A stretch of DNA of 56,961 nt from an uncultured bacterium (GCA_947647735.1 CANSLJ010000026.1:1-56961); one strand, 5' to 3'; numbered from the stretch's first letter, positions 37,698-46,623 are shown. The notes: generated from the sequence alone by a model not told the origin. Translations and numbers: made by a program.

Positions 37698-38558
37698 ATG
37701 AAAAAACATTTATCTACGGTTATTCTGGTCATTATATTTTTATTGGGTTTATCTCTGCTGTTGTACCCGACAGTGAGCAATTATTGGAACTCATTTCATC
37801 AGAGCCGTGCAATAGAAAGTTATACAGAGGCTGTTGCCGAAATGGATAAGGATACGATCGGTTCCCTTTGGGCAACAGCGGAGGAGTATAACAGGGAACT
37901 TGTCAGTTCCGGATATTATATGCATTTACCGGAGGATATCAGGGAACAGTATTTTTCTATGTTGCAATTTTCTGAAGATGATATGATGTGCAATGTGGAG
38001 ATTCCGAAGATACAGGCAAATCTGGCAGTATATCACGGGACAGAAGAGGGAGTATTGCAAAAGCATGTGGGGCACTTTGAGGGAAGTTCATTGCCTGTGG
38101 GCGGCGAAGGTACGCATTGTATTTTATTAGGGCATCGCGGTCTGCCCAGTGCCCGGCTGTTTACTGACCTTGACCAGATTGTGGAAGGTGATATTTTTAT
38201 TCTGCACACGCTGGGACAGGAATTGACATATCAGGTTGATCAGATACTTGTGGTTTTGCCGGAGGAATTGAATGCGCTGGAGGTTGTGGCGGGTGAGGAT
38301 CTGTGCACCCTTGTCACCTGTACTCCCTATGGAGTAAACTCTCACAGGCTGTTAGTGAGAGGAAGTCGCATTGAGAATCTGGAAAGTGCGGAGGTAACAT
38401 CGGATGCTTTGCAGTTCCGAACGGATAAAGTTGCGGTGCTGATCGCAGCACCAGTACTTATCATAGGGATGCTGATGGTATTGTTGCGCAGGCCCAGCAA
38501 AAAAGATGGTAGAAAAAAGAGACGGAATAGGAACGAGACAGAAAAAGAAGAGAAATAG
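37698..38558 (+). CDS. Class C sortase (pilus polymerase)
   Basis: A 286-residue membrane transpeptidase with hydrophobic segments at about 5-24 and 245-263. The catalytic triad is H146 (GHRGLPSARLF), C208 (TLVTCTPYG) and R217 (SHRLLV), in the arrangement of pilus-building sortases that join pilins through lysines. The N-terminal lid region lacks an obvious DP(W/F/Y) motif. The gene starts 5 bases after the pilin and ends in a very basic and acidic tail. No second sortase is present in the window, so final anchoring to the wall needs a housekeeping enzyme from elsewhere. Confidence 0.92.
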   Translation: MKKHLSTVILVIIFLLGLSLLLYPTVSNYWNSFHQSRAIESYTEAVAEMDKDTIGSLWATAEEYNRELVSSGYYMHLPEDIREQYFSMLQFSEDDMMCNVEIPKIQANLAVYHGTEEGVLQKHVGHFEGSSLPVGGEGTHCILLGHRGLPSARLFTDLDQIVEGDIFILHTLGQELTYQVDQILVVLPEELNALEVVAGEDLCTLVTCTPYGVNSHRLLVRGSRIENLESAEVTSDALQFRTDKVAVLIAAPVLIIGMLMVLLRRPSKKDGRKKRRNRNETEKEEK

Positions 38559-38607
38559 AAATAAGAGTCTGAGCGTTAAGGCTGACTACACCCGGGAGGT
38601 GAGCGAA

Positions 38608-39768
38608 ATGCAGAAGCAAAAGAGAGGAAGAGTCATCGGTGCATTGATATTGACGGCATCGCTGTGTATAAGTGGTATGATACCGGTCTTGTCCAGCTAT
38701 GCTGTGAACACAGTGAACATAAATGAGAAATGTACTTTGGTGGTGACGACGGAAAATGATGAGCTGAAAAATGCGGAGATAGCATTAAAACTGTACCGGG
38801 TAGCTAATATGAAAGAGGACGGTACAGTGGAAAAGCTGGAAAAGGGTGCTTTTTCTGGCGTGGATGTATCCGTCTACAAGAGTGATGCCACAACGGATGA
38901 ACTGAAAGCGCTGGCGGAAGAGTTTAAGAAAGCGGCAGAGCCGGGAGAAGCAGTGGAGCAGGAGGCGGTTCCAAAGCCTGATAAGAGCTTTACTATGGAA
39001 GAGGAAAAAGCTGAAATTAAGGTGGAAGGGTTGCAGACAGGACTGTACCTTTTGTTGGCTGATACAGTTTCATATGGCACATATGAGTATCAGTTCTCTC
39101 CAATATTGATTACGCTGCCGACAACAGAAGAGGTGAAAGATCCTTATGATAAGGACCACAAACTTTATAATCTTGTTTACGACGCGAAAGCCACTCTGAA
39201 ACCGGAGAAAGTTGATCTGTTTGCGCAATTAAGAATTACGAAAAAGTTGGAAGATTATCGTATCGATGTGGATGCAGATGGAAGTCCAGTACCGGAACTG
39301 TTGCCAGCAAGTTTTATTTTTGAGATAAAAGCAGAAAAAGAAGGAAAGATTGTTTACAGTAATGTGACCTCCCTGAAATATGACCCAGAGGCAGGTTGGA
39401 ACGCTGGTTCTGCGTCTACGGTATTGGAAAAAATACCCGCGGGGGCAGATGTTACAGTGACGGAGGTTTACAGTGGTGCTTCTTATGAAATGGTCGCTGG
39501 CACTACTGTAAAAACGACGGAGTACGATGAGGGCGGCAAAATCAAGGAGGAATCTGACAGATCATCCGGAAATGAGCCGATTATCACTTCGATAGGCGCG
39601 TATCCAAAGTATGAATATGAGGTGGTTTTTAGCAATACTTACGATGGCGGACAGCGAAAGGGCATTTCCGTGATCAATGAATATGAGTACAATGAGAACG
39701 CTGAAATGCCGGCGTGGACATATCAGGGTTCACAGAAGTCTGGTATGGAAGATTCTGATACGGAATGA
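38608..39768 (+). CDS. Secreted DUF5979/pilin-like protein without sorting signal
   Basis: A 386-residue exported protein. I start it at the ATG at 38608, behind GGGAGGTGAG. A signal peptide (about 1-32) precedes a SpaA-like first domain (about 35-190) and a DUF5979-like or streptococcal-pilin-linkage-like domain (about 205-350; LRITKKLEDYRIDVD, EVVFSNTY). There is no LPXTG motif or C-terminal membrane span, so it should be released or incorporated non-covalently. Placement between the sortase and two TasA-like genes suggests a minor structural or adaptor component. Confidence 0.8.
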   Translation: MQKQKRGRVIGALILTASLCISGMIPVLSSYAVNTVNINEKCTLVVTTENDELKNAEIALKLYRVANMKEDGTVEKLEKGAFSGVDVSVYKSDATTDELKALAEEFKKAAEPGEAVEQEAVPKPDKSFTMEEEKAEIKVEGLQTGLYLLLADTVSYGTYEYQFSPILITLPTTEEVKDPYDKDHKLYNLVYDAKATLKPEKVDLFAQLRITKKLEDYRIDVDADGSPVPELLPASFIFEIKAEKEGKIVYSNVTSLKYDPEAGWNAGSASTVLEKIPAGADVTVTEVYSGASYEMVAGTTVKTTEYDEGGKIKEESDRSSGNEPIITSIGAYPKYEYEVVFSNTYDGGQRKGISVINEYEYNENAEMPAWTYQGSQKSGMEDSDTE

Positions 39769-39786
39769 AAAGGGGGGTGCTGAGAG

Positions 39787-40329
39787 ATGAAAATGAAATG
39801 GCGGATAAACCGGCTGATGGCTGTTCTCGCGTGTCTGGCACTTGTCCTGATTTTGATATCTGAGGTGAAAGGCTCACTGGCTTATTTTACAACGTACACA
39901 ACGGTGGGCGGCAGTCAGAAGATCGGTAAGCTGAGTGGTGATACAGAAGTAGAGGAAAAGGTAGACGGAAATAAGAAAACTGTTACAGTGAAAAATACTG
40001 GTGAGATACCTTGTTATGTGCGGGTGCGTGCCTATGCAGGAGAACTGTTTACACTGGTTTACAGTGGAGAGAATTGGAGTGAGAATGAGAAGAAGGATGG
40101 TTGGTATTACTATGTACTGCCCTTAGAGCCGAATGAGGTGAGCGCGGCATTGACGATCGAGATCAACTGGGATTCTTCTATTGTGGCAGATGATTTCGAG
40201 GTTATTGTAGTCGAGGAGTTTGTGCCAGCCAGCTATAATGAGGATGGAAGTACGTATGGCGATTGGGATGCAGTGATCACGACGAAGGAAGTGCCTTATG
40301 ATAAATGGGAGGAGGTGGCCGGACAATGA
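39787..40329 (+). CDS. TasA/CalY-like protein with SipW-type signal peptide
   Basis: A 180-residue exported protein. The signal segment (residues 8-31) is followed by SLAYFTTYT, close to the SLAYFTD-type motif of SipW-processed TasA and camelysin. A beta-rich domain contains VTVKNTGEIPCYVRVRAYA. In Bacillus subtilis TasA is the amyloid-like matrix fibre and needs a dedicated signal peptidase. A GGGGGGT-like site precedes the ATG; the stop overlaps the next gene (ATGA). The SipW-type peptidase five genes downstream is the probable processor. Confidence 0.85.
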   Translation: MKMKWRINRLMAVLACLALVLILISEVKGSLAYFTTYTTVGGSQKIGKLSGDTEVEEKVDGNKKTVTVKNTGEIPCYVRVRAYAGELFTLVYSGENWSENEKKDGWYYYVLPLEPNEVSAALTIEINWDSSIVADDFEVIVVEEFVPASYNEDGSTYGDWDAVITTKEVPYDKWEEVAGQ

Positions 40330-41207
40330 AGCGACTAAAGAATAGACCTCTGTTTGCCTGTTTGATCATACTGGCGGCAGCGATGATGATATTCAGCGGT
40401 GTGCAGACCAGCCGTGCCGCACTTACGATCAGCAGTGATAACTATTTTGCACAGCTTGCGACGGATGAGAAGATGCATGTAGATCTGTTGGAGAATGAGA
40501 CCTCTGTCTGTACAAGTAAAGATGCCGGGAAGGACGGGGAGGAGCCCCGGGTAGGACTGTTGCAGAATCTTCTCCCGGAAGGAGATGAAAATATTCATCC
40601 GGGGGAAAATTATAAGGAAGTTTTATGTGTGCAGAATACCGGTGAGATGGATGAGTATATCCGGGTAGTTTTGTATAAATATTGGCAGGATGAAGACGGC
40701 AAAAAACTTATGGCGCTGAATCCGGATTATATTGTGTTAGAGCTGAATGGAGAGGAAGAAAATCCGGAGGGGGCTGAAGAGAAAAGTCTGAAGGAGGCTC
40801 TGAAAGAAAACGGCTGGCTCTTGGATGAGGAAGCAGGAACAAAAGAGCGCATGGTTCTCTATTACGCAAAGCCTTTGAAGGCGGATGAAATAAGTGCCCC
40901 TTTTGCGGATACGATACGGATCGACAAAAAGATTGTCAATGAAGTGTTGCATGAGGAAACGAAAAAGGATGGTGTGGAACTGATCAATTGCACGTTAACG
41001 TACGAGGGAAAGCAGTTTTCACTGGAAGCTGAGGTTGACGGTGTGCAGACGCACAATGCGGAGCTGGCTATCAAGAGCGCCTGGGGAGCGGATGTTATGG
41101 TCATAGATGATGCCGGAACGCTGGAACTTGGTAAAACAGGGAATGTGGATGATCCAGATAATGCTGGCGCAGATGATGGAACGCAGGAACAGGAACCGTT
41201 GCCATAA
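40326..41207 (+). CDS. Second TasA-like exported protein
   Basis: A 293-residue protein starting at the ATG at 40326 (GGAGG before it) inside the stop of the previous gene. The signal segment ends SRAALTISSDNYFAQL, where a SipW-type cut is plausible. The domain has the same NTGEMDEYIRVVLYKYW pattern as its neighbour's NTGEIPCYVRVRAY, so the two are paralogues. The C-terminus is Asp/Glu-rich and free of a membrane span. It may be a second fibre subunit or a TapA-like accessory protein. Confidence 0.82.
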   Translation: MKRLKNRPLFACLIILAAAMMIFSGVQTSRAALTISSDNYFAQLATDEKMHVDLLENETSVCTSKDAGKDGEEPRVGLLQNLLPEGDENIHPGENYKEVLCVQNTGEMDEYIRVVLYKYWQDEDGKKLMALNPDYIVLELNGEEENPEGAEEKSLKEALKENGWLLDEEAGTKERMVLYYAKPLKADEISAPFADTIRIDKKIVNEVLHEETKKDGVELINCTLTYEGKQFSLEAEVDGVQTHNAELAIKSAWGADVMVIDDAGTLELGKTGNVDDPDNAGADDGTQEQEPLP

Positions 41208-41222
41208 AAGGGAGGATTGAAG

Positions 41223-42092
41223 ATGAAAAAGAAGAATTACTGCCCTTTACTGGCAGTGTTGCTGATGATGTTATTTGCCTTTCCAGTTTATGCAAAGGAA
41301 GAGGATAGTAATACAAAGTGGCTGGTTGAGTACAAAAACGGGAAGCTAAACAGTAATTTTACGACATCCGATATCAGCAACAGTATGAACGAGATGCAGC
41401 CCGGTGACAGTGCGGAATTTTCAGTGGTATTAAGGAATTCCGATGGAAAGGCCGTGGACTGGTATATGACGAATGAAGTGATCAGTTCCCTGGAGGACGG
41501 CAGTGATGCGTCTGATGGTGCGTATACTTATATGCTGTATTATTATGGGAGCAGCGGTGATCCGGTGGAGTTGTTTAACAGCGAGAGTGTCGGTGGTGAT
41601 GCGGAACAGATACAGCGTGGCCGAAGCGCGGAAGATACGGAAGGCGGGAATCGTCAGGGCCTGCATGATGAGGCGCTTGATCCATTGAAACAGTATTTGT
41701 ATTTGGAAAGGCTGAATAGCGGCAAAGAAGCAAAGGTGGTATTGACGATCGGTCTAGACGGGGAAACGCAGAGAAATGTGTATATGGATACGGATGCGCA
41801 GATTCGTCTGAATTTTGCGGTAGAGCAGGATCCGCCGGATGAAGTAATAAGGAAAACGAGAAAGAGTGGCGGTGGCAGCGGCGGTGGCCAGCCGGGGAAT
41901 GACGAAGTGATCTTTGTGCCGGGAACTGTGATAGAAATTGATGATCCCACAGCGATAACATCCGTAAAAACCGGTGATACTGCCAGACTTGGCTTTTGGT
42001 TTATGATCATGCTGCTGAGCGGTGGAGCGATGGCGGCATTACTGATCTATGATAGAAAGAGCCGTGGAAAGGGCGGTGGTTTGGATGAATAA
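41223..42092 (+). CDS. Surface protein with SVKTG-type C-terminal anchor
   Basis: A 289-residue exported protein; the start is the ATG at 41223, with GGGAGG 8 bases before. A signal peptide (1-23) is followed by a beta-rich region with WLVEYKNGKLNSNFTTSD and SVVLRNSDGKAVDWYM, which again recalls TasA-like proteins. A Gly-rich linker (GGGSGGGQPGND) leads to SVKTGD (41962-41979), a membrane span and a basic tail. That tail resembles a sortase signal of the non-canonical xxxTG kind. It could anchor the TasA-like fibres to the envelope; this is inference. Confidence 0.78.
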   Translation: MKKKNYCPLLAVLLMMLFAFPVYAKEEDSNTKWLVEYKNGKLNSNFTTSDISNSMNEMQPGDSAEFSVVLRNSDGKAVDWYMTNEVISSLEDGSDASDGAYTYMLYYYGSSGDPVELFNSESVGGDAEQIQRGRSAEDTEGGNRQGLHDEALDPLKQYLYLERLNSGKEAKVVLTIGLDGETQRNVYMDTDAQIRLNFAVEQDPPDEVIRKTRKSGGGSGGGQPGNDEVIFVPGTVIEIDDPTAITSVKTGDTARLGFWFMIMLLSGGAMAALLIYDRKSRGKGGGLDE

Positions 42093-43131
42093 GACGGGTT
42101 TATTCAGAGGTTTGGCTTATCTGGCGCTGACATTCAGTTTGATGCTGTGGATGCCCCTGCGGACTTTTGCAGTAGAGATGCCTGAAGATGAATATTCCTA
42201 TACCGTTACACTTTCGGCAGGAAATCAGGCGAAGTTTGCTGACGGCACGGATGTAAAATATTTTACGCCGAATGTCGCTGGCAGGGTAGATCTTACAGCG
42301 GGGCAGGAAGAGTTGACAGAAGATCTGCTTGCTTCCGGTAGTAAATATTACTGTAAGGGAGTAAAACTGAGCGGCCGGGACAGCAGCGATGGCGTCGACA
42401 GTCCTAGTATGAGTGTGGAGAAAGATGAGATATATGTGGCAGTATATGGTATCGCAGGCGATATGGTGCCCTATACGATAGAGTATCATGATGAGGCAGG
42501 GGTAGAACTGTTACCCGATCGGACTCTTTATGGTAATGTGGGAGATCGCCCGGTGGTGGCATATACTTACATAGAGGGATATATGCCGCAGGCGTATAAT
42601 ATAACAGCAACCTTAAAAAAGGATGAGCCGAATGTATTTACCTTTGTCTATCATCGTGTGGCACCTGGGACGGTAACGATCACCACAGATGTCGATGGCG
42701 GCGGTGGAACCGGCGGCGAAGGCGGTACGGGAGGCGGAAGCCAGACAATCATTCAGGGAGAAGATCAGATCGTGGTAGTTCCGGCTCCGGGCGGTGCAGA
42801 TCAGGCGACAGGAGGTGCGGTGACAGTGGTACCTGGCGGTGATGGCGCAGTCGAGGACGCGGGAGCGGCAGATCAGCCGGCGGAACTGATTAATCTTGAT
42901 GATGAAGAAACACCTTTAGCAGGCGCTGATGGAGAAAAGATCGGCGGAGGAGACTCGGATGTAGGTGCAGATGCGACACCTGTGATCTGGGCAGTAGCGG
43001 CAGGGTGTGTACTGTTATTAGTGCTGATATTATTATTGGCTCGCAAAAAACGTAAAGCAGAAGAAGAAAAAGAAGACGAAGATAAGAAGGACAAAGAGAA
43101 GGAAGAAGATAAACAGCAAGACGATGACTGA
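42085..43131 (+). CDS. MucBP-domain membrane-anchored surface protein
   Basis: A 348-residue protein starting at the ATG at 42085, overlapping the previous gene by 8 bases. After a signal peptide (about 1-29) come a beta domain (about 30-125) and a MucBP-type repeat (about 130-195; YTIEYHDEAGVELL, YIEGYMPQAYN). A Gly-rich linker follows, then a C-terminal membrane span and a long Lys/Glu tail (KDKEKEEDKQQDDD). No LPXTG motif precedes the span, so it is probably a plain membrane anchor. MucBP domains bind mucin in lactobacilli, which would fit a gut adhesin cluster. Confidence 0.8.
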   Translation: MNKTGLFRGLAYLALTFSLMLWMPLRTFAVEMPEDEYSYTVTLSAGNQAKFADGTDVKYFTPNVAGRVDLTAGQEELTEDLLASGSKYYCKGVKLSGRDSSDGVDSPSMSVEKDEIYVAVYGIAGDMVPYTIEYHDEAGVELLPDRTLYGNVGDRPVVAYTYIEGYMPQAYNITATLKKDEPNVFTFVYHRVAPGTVTITTDVDGGGGTGGEGGTGGGSQTIIQGEDQIVVVPAPGGADQATGGAVTVVPGGDGAVEDAGAADQPAELINLDDEETPLAGADGEKIGGGDSDVGADATPVIWAVAAGCVLLLVLILLLARKKRKAEEEKEDEDKKDKEKEEDKQQDDD

Positions 43132-43693
43132 TCTAGTAGATGCTGAAGTAAAGCAGAAAAAACAAAAAAGTTATGGTGCCACTTTTCGGAGTACACTATT
43201 TACAGTATTCATGATAGTCGCAGCAGCAGTATTTATCGCAAATTTCTGGCTGCCGGTGATGCAGGTCACCGGCAGTTCTATGGCACCAACGCTGATGGAA
43301 GGTGAGATAGTAGCGGCGTTAAAAAACAGCGATTTTGAAAAAGGTGATATTATAGCATTTTATTATAATGATAAGATTTTGATCAAACGGATCATTGCCG
43401 TGGGTGGAGATCAGGTAAATATCAGCACGGACGGTGTAGTAAGTGTGAATAATATGCTTTTGGATGAAGATTACGTGATAGAGCCATCTTTAGGGGACTG
43501 CAATATTAACTTACCTTATCAGGTGCCGGAAGAGCGCTATTTCGTGATGGGTGATCACCGCAGCATATCGTTGGATTCCCGTAATACAGCGGTGGGCTGT
43601 GTGGCTAAAGAGCAAGTGATAGGGCGGCTGTTTTTTCGGGTATGGCCTCTAAAGCAGTTTGGTATGTTTGAGGCGAAAGGAGATGCATCATGA
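43124..43693 (+). CDS. lepB: Signal peptidase I, Ser/Lys type (SipS-like)
   Basis: A 189-residue membrane protease with one N-terminal span (about 24-43). The catalytic dyad is complete: S52 in TGSSMAPTL and K88 in ILIKRIIAVGGD; VMGDHRSISLDSR is the third conserved box. It removes signal peptides from exported proteins. The gene overlaps the MucBP gene by 8 bases and the next peptidase gene by 4 bases, so it is dedicated to this operon; it may process the pilins. Confidence 0.92.
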   Translation: MTDLVDAEVKQKKQKSYGATFRSTLFTVFMIVAAAVFIANFWLPVMQVTGSSMAPTLMEGEIVAALKNSDFEKGDIIAFYYNDKILIKRIIAVGGDQVNISTDGVVSVNNMLLDEDYVIEPSLGDCNINLPYQVPEERYFVMGDHRSISLDSRNTAVGCVAKEQVIGRLFFRVWPLKQFGMFEAKGDAS

Positions 43694-43704
43694 GGAGGTG
43701 TATC

Positions 43705-44220
43705 ATGAGGCCGGGGCGGTTTGTTCCGGCTTTTTGTCGTGTGGCGGGATTGATCGGAATAATGGCAATATTGCTGATTTATCTGCCATTTACTTTGCCG
43801 AGACTATTGGGATGTCAGGTACTTGTGATCACCAGTGGAAGTATGGAGCCTCAGATTCCTGTAGGCAGCCTTATTTATGTGCAGGAAGTGAGTGATCCTG
43901 CTGTTTTGCAGCCGGGAGAAGTCATCACATTTCACAGCGGACTTGATGGCACATTGGAGGAGGATACGATCACGCATCGTATTAAGGAGAATGATATCCA
44001 GAATGAGCAGCTTATCACACAGGGGGATGCTAATACAATGACAGACCTGCACCCGGTTCCTTATCATATGCTGTTGGGAGTGGTGAAAAAACATTTGCCG
44101 CTTTGGGGGAATTTTGCGTTGGTGTTAAATACGTTTTGGGGGAGAGTATTTTCTGTGGGGGTTCTTGTTTTTTCTGTGGGGTGCTATATGTTGGGTGGAA
44201 GATTCAGGGAGAATAGATGA
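43705..44220 (+). CDS. sipW: Signal peptidase I, SipW type (Ser/His)
   Basis: A 171-residue S26B-type signal peptidase with spans at about 10-30 and 145-165. S46 (TSGSMEPQ), H91 (TITHRI) and D108 (QGDANTMTD) are the expected residues; His replaces the Lys of the ordinary enzyme. I start it at the ATG at 43705 because AGGAGGTG lies 4 bases before it, although an ATG at 43690 overlaps the previous stop. SipW in Bacillus subtilis matures TasA. Its presence beside two TasA-like genes is strong context for the same role. Confidence 0.9.
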   Translation: MRPGRFVPAFCRVAGLIGIMAILLIYLPFTLPRLLGCQVLVITSGSMEPQIPVGSLIYVQEVSDPAVLQPGEVITFHSGLDGTLEEDTITHRIKENDIQNEQLITQGDANTMTDLHPVPYHMLLGVVKKHLPLWGNFALVLNTFWGRVFSVGVLVFSVGCYMLGGRFRENR

Positions 44221-44251
44221 AAAAGGAGAATTGTAAACAGATTTTTTGTAG

Positions 44252-44280
44252 TTGACGATATAATTGGCGCATGCTATGAT
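44252..44280 (+). promoter_or_regulatory. SigA-type promoter upstream of the MFS gene
   Basis: TTGACG (44252-44257) and TATGAT (44275-44280) are separated by 17 bases, an almost consensus promoter. It gives the MFS gene its own start with a leader of about 155 bases. Confidence 0.75.
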
Positions 44281-44313
44281 ATATGCAGATTTTGTTACAG
44301 GAGATTTTAAGTC

Positions 44314-44361
44314 ATGGGCTGGAGAAGTCAATTTATTCTAATTTTTAAAGGAAACATTTGA
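44314..44361 (+). CDS. Candidate 15-residue leader peptide before the MFS gene
   Basis: Between promoter and MFS gene, AGGAG (44299-44303) is followed by an ATG at 44314 and a frame MGWRSQFILIFKGNI ending at TGA 44361. A small stem TGCCC/GGGCA (44380-44384 with 44392-44396) lies behind it, before the MFS ribosome binding site. The layout is that of translational attenuation upstream of drug exporters, but chance is not excluded. Confidence 0.4.
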   Translation: MGWRSQFILIFKGNI

Positions 44362-44444
44362 TTTTTCAGGCTATCTTTATGCCCTTTTTCTGGGCAGTTA
44401 TTCCATTTCAGTTAGTATAAAATTAAATATTTTGGAGATTTGTG

Positions 44445-45650
44445 ATGAATATAAAAAAACAGACGGTACGAATGTACCTTTATGAAGCGGCGCTCGCTTT
44501 TCGTATGGTGGACGCTGTCTGGGTTATTTTTTTGCTGGAGAGAGGATTTTCTCTGGCTCAGGTGGGTATTGCGGAAGGAGTTTATCATATTACCAGTATG
44601 GTCTTCGAGGTGCCCAGCGGTATGGCAGCGGATATTTTTGGAAGGAAACGAACACTGCTATTATCAGGCATGGTCGGCATATGCTCGACAGTATTTATGA
44701 CGCTGGAAGGTTGGAGGGGGTTTGTTTATTGCGGAATGGCTTTTTCTGCACTCAGCCTGAATCTGGCGTCAGGAACAGAGGAGGCATTAATCTATGACAG
44801 CCTTCTAGAAGTGGGATGTGAGACAAGGTTTAAAAAAGTGTGGGCAAATATTAGTATGATTGCCAGAATAGCGAGTGCCCTTGCCTGTGCGGCAAGCCCT
44901 GTTGCGATATTTGTCGGATATAAATATACCTATTATATTATGGCGGGCTTATATTTATGCACAATATTGGCACTATCTGGCGTAAAGGAGCCGATTGTGA
45001 CAAATGGGCAGAGGGTGAGAAATCAGCATTCCAATAAGAAACTCGGTGAACGATGGAAACAGCATATTTGGGGAACTGGCAATTTCATCAAAAAGAATCC
45101 TAAAACTATGCTGAAACTACTCTCCAATGCGGCACTTGCCTGTCCCTGCTATTTGATCATGATGTACCTGCAGGAGCACCTTGTAAACTGTGGATGGCCG
45201 AAGAGTTTTATCGGGATTCCGATGCTGGTGATTCCGTTGGCAGGTGCATTGGGAACGAGGATTGCGGCAAAAAATGAGAACGGGCTGGGTAAAACTCTGC
45301 TGATCTGCGGTATCATAAGTGGTATCGGAACCTGCCTTGTGGGCAATAATGTGCTTGTCGTTGTTTTGCTCGGTGCATGTATAACAAGAATGTGTGAAGG
45401 ATTTTCAGAGATTAAGGTAAGTGAAAATGTCAATAAGGAGTTTTCCAGTGACCATAGAGCAACACTGGTCAGCGTGGATAGTATGCTCTATTCTGTTTTG
45501 ATGGTTGCGGCGAGCCCTGTTACTGGATTTCTGGGAGATCATTATTCGGTGAATGCGGCGTTTTATCTGCTGGGAGGTGTTTTGCTGCTGGCAACATTAT
45601 TTATGCTGATGATTGTCCTGTTAGAAAGGAGACGTATTTTAAGGAAGTAA
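44445..45650 (+). CDS. MFS transporter
   Basis: A 401-residue transporter with about twelve membrane segments. The loop after the second segment, GMAADIFGRKRTLLLSG, is the MFS signature (G-x-x-x-D-x-x-G-R-[KR]). The start is the ATG at 44445, with TTGGAG 7 bases before; a GTG one codon earlier is possible. Family features match drug or metabolite exporters of Firmicutes, but the substrate is not evident. It has its own promoter and a possible leader peptide, which would fit inducible control by an antibiotic. Confidence 0.88.
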   Translation: MNIKKQTVRMYLYEAALAFRMVDAVWVIFLLERGFSLAQVGIAEGVYHITSMVFEVPSGMAADIFGRKRTLLLSGMVGICSTVFMTLEGWRGFVYCGMAFSALSLNLASGTEEALIYDSLLEVGCETRFKKVWANISMIARIASALACAASPVAIFVGYKYTYYIMAGLYLCTILALSGVKEPIVTNGQRVRNQHSNKKLGERWKQHIWGTGNFIKKNPKTMLKLLSNAALACPCYLIMMYLQEHLVNCGWPKSFIGIPMLVIPLAGALGTRIAAKNENGLGKTLLICGIISGIGTCLVGNNVLVVVLLGACITRMCEGFSEIKVSENVNKEFSSDHRATLVSVDSMLYSVLMVAASPVTGFLGDHYSVNAAFYLLGGVLLLATLFMLMIVLLERRRILRK

Positions 45651-45653
45651 TTC

Positions 45654-45682
45654 TTGAAGGAACGGGATAGACAATATATAAT
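45654..45682 (+). promoter_or_regulatory. SigA-type promoter of the panE-like gene
   Basis: TTGAAG (45654-45659) and a perfect TATAAT (45677-45682) are 17 bases apart. Transcription would start near 45689; GGAGGAG follows ahead of the ATG at 45710. Confidence 0.7.
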
Positions 45683-45709
45683 GATACTACATATCATGGA
45701 GGAGAAAAT

Positions 45710-46600
45710 ATGATTCAAAAAGTAGGAATAGTAGGACTCGGCGCACTGGGAATTCTTTTTGGACAGAAATTATCAGAAGCGCTGGGAAAAGAGCAGGTTT
45801 ATGTTTTTGCGGATAAAGATCGGATCGCCCGCTATCGGAAGGAGGGTGTATATGCCAATGGACGGTATTGTGATTTTACTTATGTGGAATCAAAGGATGC
45901 GCTGGTGGTGGATCTGTTAATCTATGCTACGAAATATTACAGCTTGGAAGAAGCCGTAAAGGCCACAGCAGGGGCATGTGGAGAAAGTACGATCGTAATT
46001 TCTCTTTTAAATGGGGTGAGTTCAGAGGCATTAATAGAAAAGTTACTTGATCCGGCTCATCTTCTTTATTGTGTGGCCCAAGGCATGGATGCGACAAGGG
46101 AGGGGAATCAGGTTACATATTCTAAAGCAGGCACGCTTGTTTTTGGAGAAAAGAGTAATGAGCACAGTGAAAGTGTGTGCTTATTGGAAGAATTGTTTCA
46201 AAGAGCGGATATTGCTTATGAAGTTCCGGAAGATATTTTGCATAAATTGTGGAATAAATGGATGCTGAATGTGGGCGCAAATCAGACTTGTGCGGCTTAT
46301 GCGACAGGGTATCGTGGGATTCAGAAAGAAGGAGCCTATCGAAAGGAGTTTCTTGCAGCGATGGATGAGGCGAGAATAGTTGCGAATGCAGAAGGCATTG
46401 GCTTAACGGAAGAAGAACTACAGGATTGGGTTATGCTTATTGATACGTTGCTTCCGGATGGAGAGCCGTCCATGCGTCAGGACACAAAGGCGGGAAGAAA
46501 GACGGAGGTGGATCTGTTTGGTGCGCTGGTATGTGAACTGGGGATGAAGCATGGGATAAAGACACCTCAGAATGAAGCGTATTATCAGATGCTGGCGTAG
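45710..46600 (+). CDS. 2-dehydropantoate 2-reductase family protein
   Basis: A 296-residue oxidoreductase. The nucleotide-binding motif GLGALG is at residues 9-14 in a Rossmann fold, and the C-terminal domain carries WNKWMLNVGANQTCA with the likely catalytic Lys and the conserved Asn. True PanE uses NADPH to make pantoate for coenzyme A. Many Firmicutes carry several paralogues of unknown substrate, and no other pan genes are near, so the function is a family assignment. The gene has its own promoter and stands alone. Confidence 0.85.
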   Translation: MIQKVGIVGLGALGILFGQKLSEALGKEQVYVFADKDRIARYRKEGVYANGRYCDFTYVESKDALVVDLLIYATKYYSLEEAVKATAGACGESTIVISLLNGVSSEALIEKLLDPAHLLYCVAQGMDATREGNQVTYSKAGTLVFGEKSNEHSESVCLLEELFQRADIAYEVPEDILHKLWNKWMLNVGANQTCAAYATGYRGIQKEGAYRKEFLAAMDEARIVANAEGIGLTEEELQDWVMLIDTLLPDGEPSMRQDTKAGRKTEVDLFGALVCELGMKHGIKTPQNEAYYQMLA

Positions 46601-46623
46601 AATATAAAATGTATATATAGCAA

